Positions 35,401 to 44,001 of a DNA stretch of 64,000 nucleotides are shown here, piece after piece. Location of the stretch: assembly GCA_017428055.1 (NCBI GenBank), contig JAFRRN010000014.1, forward strand, positions 1 through 64,000, read 5' to 3'. Source of the stretch: Prevotella sp. GTDB taxonomy: Bacteria > Bacteroidota > Bacteroidia > Bacteroidales > Bacteroidaceae. Positions within the stretch are counted from its first letter, which is position 1, and the number at the start of each line of letters is the position of its first letter. Under the pieces are notes generated by a model that did no database searches, was not told the origin of the DNA, and saw nothing but the letters and a program-made list of their open reading frames with translations. Made by a program: the position numbers and the translations under genes.

Positions 35401-36385
35401 AAAAGTGGAAAGTGGGCGCGTACTCGCCAACGACAAGGACAATGACTGGCTAGTGCAAGTGGCATCGGTGGGCGAGGTGGACACCCGCACCGACGGCAAT
35501 GGTGACTGGTACATCGAAGGCGACACCACGACACCTTATTTAATAATAAAGAACCCGGATAAGGATGACCTCACCGCCGACCAAATAACGGCATTGACGG
35601 AGAGTGTGCGGTCGTATTTCAACGACACCTTCTGGAACGACATCGAGAACAACGTAGACCAGGCTTCGTTTGTCAACTGGTATATCTCCTCCGAGATATT
35701 GGCCGCTTACAAGCAACTGTCAAGCACATACACCTACCGCGATGCCACGAACAGTGGCAAGTTGTTCTTCGGCCCGCTTAATGGCAATGAGAAGGCATAC
35801 GACAACAACACGAAATATCCTATGGACATGAGCGACATCGACACCGAAGGCTCATACAATGGCATGATTTTCACCCGTGCCGACTATGGTGTGATGCGCA
35901 ACAAGCTTCAAGCACTATGGCAAGAGGAGTGGTTCAAGGAGGCGGTACTCGCCAAGTGGAACACCATCTACGGTAGCGATGCCACAACAGATGTCAAGGC
36001 GGCATTGCTCTCCAAGCTCACCACTCTTGCCAACGAGATTGCACAGACCAAGGAGTACAACTACAAGGCAACGGCAGACGGCGGCGCCGGATGGACGCTC
36101 GACGGCAGCTATGACGACGAGGTGGCAGCCATATCCACCTACTTGAATAGCCGCTTTGCCTATCTCGACAAGAAGTTCAAGGAACTGGCATCTGCCAGCA
36201 ATGTACTCATTGGCGATGCCAATGGAGACGGGAGAGTGGATGTGACCGACCTCATCGTGTGTGTCAACTACGTGCTGGACAAGAATCCAACGACCTTCTT
36301 CTTCAACAATGCCGATGCCGATGGCAACGGCAAGATTACCATGAACGACGTTACCATCATCACTAATATCATCTTGAATCAATAA
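32423..36385 (+). CDS. Secreted protein with two CotH domains and dockerin-like end
   Basis: A 1320-residue exported protein. Signal peptide about 1-26. A beta module (GVIFPFS to GTPYIIK) precedes CotH domain 1 (about 249-650), with PYRLKFDKDV, RNWTLLANAFDNSMIRNAIT, YRGTYQVSDHVEVG and W528-D-K-D-L-A-Y-G-N536. A second beta module (WNTLCLPFD, GVPYLIKPSQ) leads to CotH domain 2 (about 858-1262), with PSYRLKFTKK and MGTYQITDRVKV, where the W-D-x-D motif is replaced by GPLNGNEKAYDNN (about 1117-1129). Residues 1264-1320 are a two-repeat dockerin-like module (GDANGDGRVDVTDL, ADADGNGKITMNDV). CotH proteins are atypical protein kinases; here domain 1 may be active and domain 2 inactive. Confidence 0.9.
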   Translation: MNLLLSIQQIKHSLLIVCLLACIGVKGAENVSFDVKNGYASQYSGYLGKTVNVTLTNRTFTAGEWTGVIFPFSATKAQLDTTFGEGGYIVEEFSAINGNTIQFTMMETPTIVAGTPYIIKTNTTQANPVFPEVTFATSLTDNWVDMNIASDLSFRGFYFNKYAYQLVDGQSSPYNAYWINSNGSLANYLANEIPWQNEGYVGTTAFFFTTTKGNVTLTLNLEQTGSGNSGGDNGGGSSTSLEAKIANKEQLTDVPTIYLTIDLNDVSSIDNWGKEYNDDGSDMYRRATIQVVDASGSLEEFIDDGLNIKVRGNSTASVGNGKRPYRLKFDKDVKTDGVVTETHKHDLLGSGYKKRNWTLLANAFDNSMIRNAITYHIGQYVGLPFCPGYKFVDLVINGSYRGTYQVSDHVEVGSNRIDINEDTDWYLEGVAWETMVEAPNTTNGQPYLCIKNPEPETEAEVEALVEDVTNWRTEWLNSFDNGTFDKTNDLESLVKYYIAINITGDLDGWFVFKGSRTPTGPFVWGPLWDKDLAYGNHNDAKDDKMVEYYNKCNFEWKIQALQTNSKFMNAVKAKMDELMADGLYDRLASDIDNLAATIDQTQALNFTKYNINDASWAKVSFATYPEYITQLKEWLQARITFVQNQVNTFVNNLPAPTEGTYNPSNAWWSTGLSANTNYNMSVSNGHALTANTWNTLCLPFDASQDKMERALGCTYELKVHSGMAADGETMLFSAPASLDITAGVPYLIKPSQNVTTFGKFNEVYYSVNVNNGQNAYNGDGVTFDNKHYFYASLFHGYEVSTSTDYLFNNDTYTEGSNSAFTKATSNNPHDGMRAFIRVTDGTMPTISFSDGDEPATRGQLTDVPTIYIDADGTIDADVWGTASIEVYDSNNMIGGDFTLASTGLSIKYKGDGTAEKPSYRLKFTKKQAFLGTKSGTYKQWVLQANDDDPTMLRNALTKELGDQMGFAFTPGYQFADVYVNDTYMGTYQITDRVKVESGRVLANDKDNDWLVQVASVGEVDTRTDGNGDWYIEGDTTTPYLIIKNPDKDDLTADQITALTESVRSYFNDTFWNDIENNVDQASFVNWYISSEILAAYKQLSSTYTYRDATNSGKLFFGPLNGNEKAYDNNTKYPMDMSDIDTEGSYNGMIFTRADYGVMRNKLQALWQEEWFKEAVLAKWNTIYGSDATTDVKAALLSKLTTLANEIAQTKEYNYKATADGGAGWTLDGSYDDEVAAISTYLNSRFAYLDKKFKELASASNVLIGDANGDGRVDVTDLIVCVNYVLDKNPTTFFFNNADADGNGKITMNDVTIITNIILNQ

Positions 36386-36411
36386 CATTACACCTACAAT
36401 AATTTATTAAA

Positions 36412-37119
36412 ATGATGAGAAGATTATTATTAACATGTACCATGAGCCTGGCAATGATATGTTGTTGGGCTACCGATGGGTTCACTATCGACCCATTGAC
36501 CCTCACGGAAGGGGGCAGTGGAACATTGGTTGTCAACCTCGAACAGGAGACAGAGGGCAAGTATTGCGCCTTCCAATTCGACCTATACCTTCCCACAGGT
36601 GTAGAAATTGTGTCGGAGACGGGTTCTAATGGCAACCCAACATACACCAATAGCTTTACGTTGACCGACCGTAAAGCAAGGCATACTGTCTCTTTTAGCG
36701 AGAAAGATGGTTTCTGGAGGATCATGGTTTTTGATGTCAGCAGTGGCAGCAACGGCTCTTTCTCGGGGACAACAGGGGCTATCTTGAATATCAGCGTCAA
36801 GACAAACGACCAGTTTACATTAGGCTCGCAGACGGTAGATGTCAAGAACATCGTATTGACTTACTCGCAAGACTTGACAACATCCTATCTCCAAGACGAC
36901 TTCACCTATACATTCACGGGGGAAGAGCAGAGCTATATGCTTGGAGATGTGAATGGCGATGGTGTGGTGAATGTAGCAGACTTTATGGCGGTGAGTCAGT
37001 ATATCCGCCAGTTGAATCCATCACCATTTATCTTTGAGGCAGCTGATATTGACGGGAACGGAACCATCAATGTATCTGATATGATGGGAATTTCTCAAAT
37101 CATTAGAAATAACAATTAA
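36412..37119 (+). CDS. Secreted cohesin-like plus dockerin-like protein
   Basis: A 235-residue exported protein with signal peptide 1-21 (SLAMICCWA). Residues about 22-170 resemble a cohesin fold: FTIDPLTLTEGGSGTLVVNL, CAFQFDLYLPTGVEIV, ATGAILNISV-like strands ending in VDVKNIVLTYSQD. Residues about 178-235 are a dockerin-like pair of calcium loops: GDVNGDGVVNVADFM and ADIDGNGTINVSDMM, each followed by an amphipathic helix. It starts 26 nt after the CotH gene. The module pair is what cellulosome-like assemblies use for protein-protein contact; whether these modules bind each other here is inference. Confidence 0.82.
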   Translation: MMRRLLLTCTMSLAMICCWATDGFTIDPLTLTEGGSGTLVVNLEQETEGKYCAFQFDLYLPTGVEIVSETGSNGNPTYTNSFTLTDRKARHTVSFSEKDGFWRIMVFDVSSGSNGSFSGTTGAILNISVKTNDQFTLGSQTVDVKNIVLTYSQDLTTSYLQDDFTYTFTGEEQSYMLGDVNGDGVVNVADFMAVSQYIRQLNPSPFIFEAADIDGNGTINVSDMMGISQIIRNNN

Positions 37120-37144
37120 AATAACCTTTATATTATTTTATTAT

Positions 37145-38236
37145 ATGAATAAGAAATTATTATTAGGTATGTGCCTTTCCGTATGGATGGGAGTTACCTA
37201 TGCAGAAGAAATAACCATTGATCCCATCGACTTAATCGCAGCCGGGGAAACACAAAACGTCAACATTAACTTGATCAATGAGAGTACTGATATTGGCGCT
37301 ATTCAATTCTCCTTACATTTGCCAGCGGGCGTAACCATCGTTGAAGACCAATATGGCTTCGTGTATGATTACTATGACCGTTTGAAGTATGGTAGGAACA
37401 ATTATTTTGAAGTTACTATTGACGACTGGGGAAATGGTGAATATTTCTTCCTCATTCATAGTGGAACGAGTGGATCTGGGATTAGTGGCACATCAGGTAC
37501 GCCAATATTGTATATCACTGTGCAAGCGTCAGACCAGATTTCCACAACAGGAAATGTTGCGAAGGTCACTGGGCAAGTCTTTGCTGACGCGAACTCCAGC
37601 AATGCTTATTACCACGAAGACACAACTTTTGATAATGTCACACTACGTGTCGCAGCGAAGATTGGCAGCTCTGGCTATTGCTCATTCTCTTGGCCACGCA
37701 ATTTGGACTTTACGGGATGTGAGAACTTCACAAACGTATTTTATGGTAAAAGCGAGACCGAAACTTCCGTGGTTGTCAGCTCAATTGACGATTTTATCGT
37801 TCCCGCAGGAACGGGTGTCATCGTGAAAGGAACGGCTGGGCAGCCAGTATATCCTAATACCACGGACCAGACATCAGATGTTTCCAGCATCTTTACCGCC
37901 ACCTCGTCAGCTCCTGTTACCGTAACGACCAAAGGAGAGGCTTATGCTTTAGCCGTCATTAACGGGACGGGATTCTATCCTTGTAATGCGGGCGTTACCA
38001 TCCCACAATATAAGTGCTATTTACCGGGAAGTGTTGCGGCAAAGAGTTTCATCGCCATCCATCAAGAGACCAATAACGAGCAGGTTGTGAGCGACGATGC
38101 GGGCATCGTCGATGGCATCAACAATGTGAATAGCGATGTCACTAATGACGCATATTATGATGTACAAGGTCGTCGAATAACAACACCTCGCCACGGTGTC
38201 TACATCCAAAATGGGAAGAAAGTCATTATTAAATAA
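37145..38236 (+). CDS. Secreted cohesin-like protein with sorting tag
   Basis: A 363-residue exported protein with a signal peptide at 1-20 (CLSVWMGVTYAEE). Residues about 21-175 repeat the cohesin-like pattern of the preceding gene (ITIDPIDLIAAGETQNVNIN, GAIQFSLHLPAGVTIVEDQ, TPILYITVQAS). A middle beta module (about 176-300: SFSWPRNLDF, IVPAGTGVIVKG) is like that in other secreted proteins here. The end is YYDVQGRRITTPRHGVYIQN followed by GKKVIIK, a likely type IX sorting tag in place of the dockerin-like end. 25 nt separate it from the gene before. It would present a cohesin-like domain on the cell surface. Confidence 0.82.
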   Translation: MNKKLLLGMCLSVWMGVTYAEEITIDPIDLIAAGETQNVNINLINESTDIGAIQFSLHLPAGVTIVEDQYGFVYDYYDRLKYGRNNYFEVTIDDWGNGEYFFLIHSGTSGSGISGTSGTPILYITVQASDQISTTGNVAKVTGQVFADANSSNAYYHEDTTFDNVTLRVAAKIGSSGYCSFSWPRNLDFTGCENFTNVFYGKSETETSVVVSSIDDFIVPAGTGVIVKGTAGQPVYPNTTDQTSDVSSIFTATSSAPVTVTTKGEAYALAVINGTGFYPCNAGVTIPQYKCYLPGSVAAKSFIAIHQETNNEQVVSDDAGIVDGINNVNSDVTNDAYYDVQGRRITTPRHGVYIQNGKKVIIK

Positions 38237-38247
38237 TTTATTAAGAA

Positions 38248-38433
38248 ATGAAAAAACAATATATATCGCCAAATGCGAAAATAAATTTCTTATCGACAAG
38301 AATCATGGTAGATGAAACATTCCCCATTGGAACTGGGGATTCTGGCATTGGGTCAGGAGATGAAATCCAATCCCTTGACCCATTAGACCCCCAGGGACCC
38401 CATTTCCAAGTCTGGGACGATAAAGACATCTGA
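38248..38433 (+). CDS. Small acidic peptide of unknown function
   Basis: A 61-residue product without signal peptide. The N-terminus MKKQYISPNAKINFLSTRIM is basic and amphipathic; the rest is acidic and Gly/Asp/Pro-rich (PIGTGDSGIGSGDEI, SLDPLDP, QVWDDKDI). It begins 11 nt after the cohesin-like gene and ends 20 nt before the acyl-CoA synthetase, so it is most probably translated from the same mRNA. Bacteroidales genomes contain short ORFs starting MKKxYxxPxxxI with acidic tails, as far as I recall, but no function is known to me. There is no Cys/Ser/Thr-rich core or modification enzyme beside it, so a RiPP precursor reading is weak. Confidence 0.7.
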   Translation: MKKQYISPNAKINFLSTRIMVDETFPIGTGDSGIGSGDEIQSLDPLDPQGPHFQVWDDKDI

Positions 38434-38453
38434 CCATAAAACCTCTCTACGGT

Positions 38454-40538
38454 ATGATAAACAGGGAGCTATTGCACCCCGAGAGCATCGTGGTGATTGG
38501 CGGGTCCAACAATATCCACAAGCCTGGTGGTGCTATTATCCGCAACCTCTTGAACGGAGGCTACCAAGGCACGTTGCATGTAGTAAATCCCAAAGAGGAA
38601 CAGGTACAGGGCATCAAGGCTTTCCACGATGCCAAGGAGATACCGGAAACCGAGCTTGCCATCCTTGTGGTGGCGGCTCGTTTCTGTCCTGACTATGTGG
38701 AATACTTAGCGAAAGAGAAACATGTAAAGGCATTCATCATCATCTCCGCCGGCTTCGGCGAGGAGACTGCGGCAGGAGCGGAACTGGAAAGACGCATTCT
38801 CGATTCGTGCGACCGATACGGTTGCGCCCTCATTGGTCCCAACTGCATCGGCCTGTTGAACGCCTGGCATCACAGCGTCTTCACGCAGCCCATCCCCCAA
38901 TTGCATCCCAAGGGCGTGGACTTTATATCGGGGTCGGGTGCGACTGCCGTATTCATCCTCGAGTCTGCGGTCATCAAGGGCTTGCCGTTCCATTCGGTAT
39001 GGTCGATAGGCAACGGCAAGCAGATTGGCATAGAGGATGTCCTGCAATACATGGATGAACATTTCGACACGGAAAAAGACTCCCATATCAAGCTCCTATA
39101 TATAGAAAATGTGGCGAATCCCGATAAGCTGCTCTTCCACGCCAGCTCACTCATCCGCAAGGGATGCCGCATCGCCGCCATCAAGGCGGGCAGCAGCGAG
39201 AGCGGTAGCCGTGCAGCATCATCCCACACAGGAGCCATTGCGTCGAGCGATGCCGCCGTGGAGGCACTGTTCCGCAAGGCGGGCATCGTGCGTTGCTTCT
39301 CCCGTGAGGAGCTGACGACGGTTGGTTGCATCTTCGCCACGATGGAAGAGACGGCTTGCAAGAAAGACATGCGCAGCTTCGCCATCGTGACACATGCAGG
39401 CGGTCCAGGCGTGATGCTCACCGATGCCCTGTCGAAAGGCGACCTGCAAGTGCCTAAGATCGAGGGAGAGAAGGCAGAGGAGCTGAAAGCCAAGTTGTTC
39501 CCTGGGGCATCGGTAGCCAATCCCATCGACATCCTCGCCACGGGTACGCCCGAGCATTTGGGCATTGCCATCGACTATTGCGAGCGTGAGTTTGACAATA
39601 TCGATGCCATCTTCGTCATCTTCGGTACGCCCGGACTGGTCAATGTCTATGAGGCTTACGACGTGTTACACCAAAAGATCTTGGAATGCAAGAAGCCCAT
39701 CTTCCCCATCCTACCATCCGTCCACACGGCGGGAGAGGAGGTGGAAGACTTCCTGAAGAAGGGGCATGTCAACTTCAGCGACGAGGTGACGCTTGCCTCA
39801 TCGTTAGTGAGGATTCTCAAGACCCCCACTCCCGCGCCGCCCGAAGTGGAACTGTTCGGCATCGACGTGCCACGCATCCGCGACATTATATCCGCCATCC
39901 ATGACAATGGATATATCCTCCCCGACAAGGTAAGGGAACTATTGAGCTGCGCCAAGATACCCATGGTACCAGAGATGGTATCTGATGACAAGGAGCAACT
40001 CATCGCCTTCGCCGAGAAGATTGGCTACCCCATCGTCGCCAAGGTGGTGGGACCCATCCATAAAAGTGACGTGGGCGGCGTGGCTTTGAACATTCGCAGT
40101 GCCGAACATCTCGCCCTGGAATACGACCGCATGATGCAAATCCCCGATGCCAAGGCGGTGATGGTGCAGAAGATGCTCAAGGGAACAGAACTCTTTATCG
40201 GCGCCAAATACGAGGAGAAGTTTGGCCATGTGGTACTTTGCGGCCTTGGCGGCATCTTCGTGGAGGTGCTAAAAGACGTGTCGAGCGGTCTCGCCCCCCT
40301 CTCCTACGCGGAGGCTTATTCGATGATACAATCCCTACGGGGTTACAAGATTCTACAAGGCACACGCGGGCAGAGCGGCATCAACATCCAACGCTATGCC
40401 GAGATTATCGTGCGCCTTTCCACCCTCCTCCGCTTCGCCACGGAAATCAAGGAGATCGACATCAATCCCTTGTTGGCAGACGAGCATGACGTGGTGGCGG
40501 TGGATGCCCGCATCCTTATTGAAAAGGTAAAGAATTAA
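38454..40538 (+). CDS. ADP-forming acyl-CoA (acetate-CoA) ligase
   Basis: A 694-residue NDP-forming acyl-CoA synthetase with alpha and beta parts fused. It converts acyl-CoA, ADP and phosphate to the acid, CoA and ATP, an energy-conserving end step of fermentation. The N-terminal CoA-binding domain has VVIGGSNNIHKPGGAIIRNL; the central ligase-like domains contain the phospho-His segment RAASSHTGAIASSD; the C-terminal ATP-grasp domain (about 470-694) has PIVAKVVGPIHKSDVGGVAL and EIDINPLLADEHDVVAVDAR. It is cytoplasmic. It follows the small peptide gene closely and precedes cellobiose phosphorylase, fitting cellobiose fermentation, though acyl specificity cannot be read from sequence. Confidence 0.93.
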   Translation: MINRELLHPESIVVIGGSNNIHKPGGAIIRNLLNGGYQGTLHVVNPKEEQVQGIKAFHDAKEIPETELAILVVAARFCPDYVEYLAKEKHVKAFIIISAGFGEETAAGAELERRILDSCDRYGCALIGPNCIGLLNAWHHSVFTQPIPQLHPKGVDFISGSGATAVFILESAVIKGLPFHSVWSIGNGKQIGIEDVLQYMDEHFDTEKDSHIKLLYIENVANPDKLLFHASSLIRKGCRIAAIKAGSSESGSRAASSHTGAIASSDAAVEALFRKAGIVRCFSREELTTVGCIFATMEETACKKDMRSFAIVTHAGGPGVMLTDALSKGDLQVPKIEGEKAEELKAKLFPGASVANPIDILATGTPEHLGIAIDYCEREFDNIDAIFVIFGTPGLVNVYEAYDVLHQKILECKKPIFPILPSVHTAGEEVEDFLKKGHVNFSDEVTLASSLVRILKTPTPAPPEVELFGIDVPRIRDIISAIHDNGYILPDKVRELLSCAKIPMVPEMVSDDKEQLIAFAEKIGYPIVAKVVGPIHKSDVGGVALNIRSAEHLALEYDRMMQIPDAKAVMVQKMLKGTELFIGAKYEEKFGHVVLCGLGGIFVEVLKDVSSGLAPLSYAEAYSMIQSLRGYKILQGTRGQSGINIQRYAEIIVRLSTLLRFATEIKEIDINPLLADEHDVVAVDARILIEKVKN

Positions 40539-40591
40539 AAAGGTGAAAAGGCGAAAAAGTGAAAGAATAACTTACATATTAATCATTCATT

Positions 40592-43057
40592 ATGCAAAAC
40601 AAAAAGTACGGGCATTTTGATGATGCCCACCGTGAGTACGTCATCACAGACCCCAAGACCCCGTGGCCTTGGATCAATTACTTAGGTAACGAGGACTTCT
40701 TCTCGCTCATATCCAACACGGCGGGGGGATACTCCTTCTTCAAGGATGCCAAGTTCCGCCGCCTCACAAGATATAGATATAATAATGTGCCGATGGACAA
40801 CGGCGGTCGCTATTTCTACATCAAGGACGGAGAGACCATCTGGAATCCAGGGTGGAAACCCATGAAGACACCCCTCGACTTCTACGAGTGCCGACACGGC
40901 ATGAGCTATACGAGGGTCACCGGGCGCAAGGACGGCATCGAGGCGAGCGTCCTTTTCTTCGTGCCATTAGGCACATGGGCGGAGATACAAAAACTCACTT
41001 TGCGCAACGATACGGCAGAAAAGCGGACAATAAAACTCTTCTCGTTCGAGGAATGGTGCCTATGGAACGCCGCCACAGACATGGAAAACTTCCAGCGCAA
41101 CTTCTCCACGGGCGAGGTGGAGATAGAGGGGAGCGTCATCTTCCACAAGACGGAATACCGCGAGCGGCGCAACCATTTCGCATTCTATAGCGTCAACGCG
41201 CCCATCCAAGGCTTTGACACCGACCGTGAGACATTCGTCGGCCTGTACAATGGGACGCATGAGCCAGAGGCGGTGTTGGAGGGAAAACCTCGCAATAGCC
41301 ATGCCCACGGATGGAGTCCCATCGCCTCGCATTACATCGAGGTGGCATTGGAGCCTGGCGAGAGCAAGGACTTCATCTTCATCCTGGGCTATGTGGAGAA
41401 CGAACAAGACAAGAAATTCGTCGCCCCACAGGTCATCAACAAGGAGAAGGCATACGACACCATCCGCCAATTCGACACGACGGAGAAGGTGGATGCCGCC
41501 TTTGCCGAGCTGCAAGACTATTGGGACAAGCTCCTTGACATCTACGTGGTGAACACAGGCAATGAGAAAATCGACCGCATGGTCAACATCTGGAACCAAT
41601 ACCAGTGCATGGTGACATTCAACATGTCACGCTCCGCCTCGTTCTTCGAAAGCGGCATCGGGCGTGGGATGGGCTTCCGCGACAGCAACCAAGACCTTGT
41701 GGGCTTCGTCCACCAAATCCCCGAGAGGGCACGGCAGCGCATCATCGACATCGCCAGCACACAGTTCCCCGACGGCGGATGCTACCACCAATACCAGCCG
41801 CTTACCAAGCGGGGCAACAACGATATTGGCGGCGGATTCAACGACGACCCCTGCTGGCTCATCTTCGGCACCGTGGCATACATCAAGGAGACGGGCGACT
41901 TCTCCATCTTAGACGAGCAAGTGCCATTCGATAACCAGCCTGGAACGGAGGTATCACTGTTTGAACACCTCCGCGTGTCGTTCAATCACGTGGTGGAGAA
42001 TTTAGGTCCGCACCAATTGCCCTTGATAGGCAGGGCCGACTGGAATGACTGCCTCAACCTCAATTGTTTCTCTTGGAACCCCAACGAGAGTTTCCAAACC
42101 ACCGAGAACAACAGCGAGGGAAGCCAGGCGGAGAGCTTGATGATCGCCGGCTTGTTCGTCGTGACGGGCAACGAATACGTGGAACTGTGCCAACAGATGG
42201 CACGACGCTCCGCCGATACCGCCTATTACACCAACGAGGCGAGCCGCGCCCGCCAATGCGTAGACGACATGGTGGCGGCGGTGAAAGAACATGGATGGGA
42301 TGGCGACTGGTACCTCCGCGCCTACGATTTCTACGGCAACAAGATTGGCAGCAACGAGAACGAGGAAGGAAAAATCTTCATTGAGAGCCAAGGATGGTGC
42401 AGCATGGCGGGCATCGGACTGGAAGACGGCATGGTGGACAAGGCACTCGACAGCGTCAAGGAACGGCTGGAATGCGAGCATGGCATCGTCCTCAACAACC
42501 CCGCCTTCACCACTTATCATGTAGAGATGGGCGAGATAAGTTCCTATCCCGAAGGCTACAAGGAGAATGCAGGCATCTTCTGCCACAACAACCCTTGGGT
42601 CATCATCGGCGAGACGGTGGCGGGAAGAGGCAACGACGCATGGAGCCATTACCGCAAAATCCTGCCTTCATACGTGGAAGAGAAATACAGCACCTTGCAC
42701 AAGGTGGAGCCATACGTCAACTGCCAGATGGTGGCGGGCAAGGATGCCGCCAAACCCGGCGAGGGAAAGAATAGCTGGCTCACGGGAACGGCGGCGTGGA
42801 TGTGGTACACCATCAGCGAGTTTATCCTTGGCATCAAGCCCGAATACGACGGTATACGCATCGACCCATGCCTCCCCGACCATGCCAAGGGGTATACCGT
42901 CAAGCGTCGTTTCCGCGATGCGGAATACCATATCACGGTCACGAACCCCCACGGCAAGCAAAAGGGAGTTGCCCAAATCGTCGTTGATGGGAATAAGATA
43001 GACGGCAGCATCATCCCCTATCAGCAAGGTAAGCACGTCGTGGAAGTGACGATGTAA
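40592..43057 (+). CDS. Cellobiose phosphorylase (GH94)
   Basis: An 821-residue cytoplasmic GH94 enzyme. It phosphorolyses a beta-glucosyl disaccharide, most likely cellobiose, to glucose-1-phosphate and glucose, saving ATP. The N-terminal beta-sandwich begins [20 protein letters not shown]; the (alpha/alpha)6 barrel contains [20 protein letters not shown] and [20 protein letters not shown], with the general acid Asp in NDDP (418/419), and later [12 protein letters not shown]. The C-terminal part has [14 protein letters not shown]. It lacks a signal peptide. Length matches cellobiose phosphorylases (about 810-820) rather than cellodextrin phosphorylases (about 980). It is 53 nt after the acyl-CoA ligase. 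Confidence 0.94.
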   Translation: MQNKKYGHFDDAHREYVITDPKTPWPWINYLGNEDFFSLISNTAGGYSFFKDAKFRRLTRYRYNNVPMDNGGRYFYIKDGETIWNPGWKPMKTPLDFYECRHGMSYTRVTGRKDGIEASVLFFVPLGTWAEIQKLTLRNDTAEKRTIKLFSFEEWCLWNAATDMENFQRNFSTGEVEIEGSVIFHKTEYRERRNHFAFYSVNAPIQGFDTDRETFVGLYNGTHEPEAVLEGKPRNSHAHGWSPIASHYIEVALEPGESKDFIFILGYVENEQDKKFVAPQVINKEKAYDTIRQFDTTEKVDAAFAELQDYWDKLLDIYVVNTGNEKIDRMVNIWNQYQCMVTFNMSRSASFFESGIGRGMGFRDSNQDLVGFVHQIPERARQRIIDIASTQFPDGGCYHQYQPLTKRGNNDIGGGFNDDPCWLIFGTVAYIKETGDFSILDEQVPFDNQPGTEVSLFEHLRVSFNHVVENLGPHQLPLIGRADWNDCLNLNCFSWNPNESFQTTENNSEGSQAESLMIAGLFVVTGNEYVELCQQMARRSADTAYYTNEASRARQCVDDMVAAVKEHGWDGDWYLRAYDFYGNKIGSNENEEGKIFIESQGWCSMAGIGLEDGMVDKALDSVKERLECEHGIVLNNPAFTTYHVEMGEISSYPEGYKENAGIFCHNNPWVIIGETVAGRGNDAWSHYRKILPSYVEEKYSTLHKVEPYVNCQMVAGKDAAKPGEGKNSWLTGTAAWMWYTISEFILGIKPEYDGIRIDPCLPDHAKGYTVKRRFRDAEYHITVTNPHGKQKGVAQIVVDGNKIDGSIIPYQQGKHVVEVTM

Positions 43058-43078
43058 GGAGTTTTTAGGAGTTTAGGA

Positions 43079-43156
43079 GTTAAAAGGAGTTCAGGAGTTC
43101 AGACATCAGCTTTCCCATGAAAGGACTATTGTCAGAACTCCTGAACTCCTTTTAAC
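43079..43156. terminator. Large bidirectional hairpin between GH94 and rfbC
   Basis: A perfect 22-bp stem joins 43079-43100 to 43135-43156 (right arm GAACTCCTGAACTCCTTTTA plus AC); after one A-A mismatch four more pairs (GACA/TGTC) close a 24-nt loop. It lies between convergent GH94 and rfbC. The loop plus right arm is similar to 49597-49646, between amtB and the PII gene, so this is also a dispersed element. Confidence 0.78.
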
Positions 43157-43196
43157 TTCTTGGATTCCTTAAACCTCCTACTTCCCCCAAATAACT

Positions 43197-43745
43197 TTAC
43201 TCGAAGCACACTGCCTCCTTCAGGCAAGCACCATGCTTGTCCTTCTCGCTTAAGAGCATGTCCTCCGGGGCAATCGGCCAATCGATGCCGATGTCGGGGT
43301 CGTCAAACTTGATGCCCGCCTCGGCTTGTGGCGCATAGACATTATCGACCTTATAGGTGAATATCGCCTCGTCGCTCAACACCAGGAATCCATGGGCGAA
43401 ACCGCGGGGTATAAAGAACTGGCGTTTGTTGTCTTCGCTCAATTCCACTGACACATACTTGCCAAAGGTGGGCGACCCCTTACGGATGTCTACCGCCACA
43501 TCCAGCACGCGCCCCTTGATGACACGCACCAGCTTGGCCTGTGAGTACTCGCCCTTCTGGTAATGCAAGCCACGCAACACGCCATAGCTCGACTTCGACT
43601 CGTTGTCTTGGATAAACTCTACGTTGCCTATAGCCTCGGCAAACTCATCCCTCTTCCATGCTTCCATGAAATAACCGCGAGCATCGTTAAACACCCGTGG
43701 CTCGAGGATATACACTCCCTCAATGTCTGTCTTGATATATTCCAT
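43197..43745 (-). CDS. rfbC: dTDP-4-dehydrorhamnose 3,5-epimerase
   Basis: A 182-residue RmlC/RfbC, the cupin-fold epimerase of dTDP-L-rhamnose synthesis. Motifs: ILEPRVFNDARGYFMEAWKR, SKSSYGVLRGLHYQKGE with the catalytic His (RGLHYQ), VDIRKGSPTFGKY, FFIPRGFAHGFLVLSD and FTYKVDNVY with the catalytic Tyr. I start at MEYIKTDIEG (43745); a longer frame to 43850 adds residues unlike the family and would read into the palindromic repeat zone. No rfbA, rfbB or rfbD is in this window, so the gene stands apart from a rhamnose cluster. Confidence 0.94.
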   Translation of the reverse strand: MEYIKTDIEGVYILEPRVFNDARGYFMEAWKRDEFAEAIGNVEFIQDNESKSSYGVLRGLHYQKGEYSQAKLVRVIKGRVLDVAVDIRKGSPTFGKYVSVELSEDNKRQFFIPRGFAHGFLVLSDEAIFTYKVDNVYAPQAEAGIKFDDPDIGIDWPIAPEDMLLSEKDKHGACLKEAVCFE

Positions 43746-43866
43746 CTTTTGATTGCCATGCAAGGGCGGATTAGCATATCCACCCATCGTTTTATAGTTT
43801 CTGCAACAAAAGTACGAATTTCTATCCATATACGCAAATCCATCGCCCATTTTCTGAAACCATTTT

Positions 43867-43926
43867 GGCTATGGCCGCACAACCTTTCGGCTATAGCCGC
43901 ACGGTCTTTTGGCTATAGCCGAAAGG
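43867..43926. repeat. Three 22-nt palindromic repeats (GGCTATAGCC)
   Basis: GGCTATGGCCGCACAACCTTTC, GGCTATAGCCGCACGGTCTTTT and GGCTATAGCCGAAAGG follow each other with a 22-nt period from 43867. The core GGCTATAGCC is self-complementary, and CCTTTCGGCTATAGCCG (43883-43899) is exactly inverted at 43910-43926. The array lies between asnB (3' end) and rfbC (5' end). Confidence 0.75.
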
Positions 43927-44001
43927 TCGCGAAAGCATCCTTTATCCCCCATTACCCATACATTCTCGACCGAGAACCCATATCTATGAGGAAGCTCAAG
44001 G

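Noticed and set aside
38248..38433. RiPP precursor for the radical SAM enzyme at 3680
   Set aside because: They are 34 kb apart, and the peptide has no leader-core boundary or modifiable core and no adjacent maturase or transporter.
43867..43926. CRISPR array
   Set aside because: Units are 22 nt in total with no spacers of independent sequence, only three copies, and no cas genes nearby.
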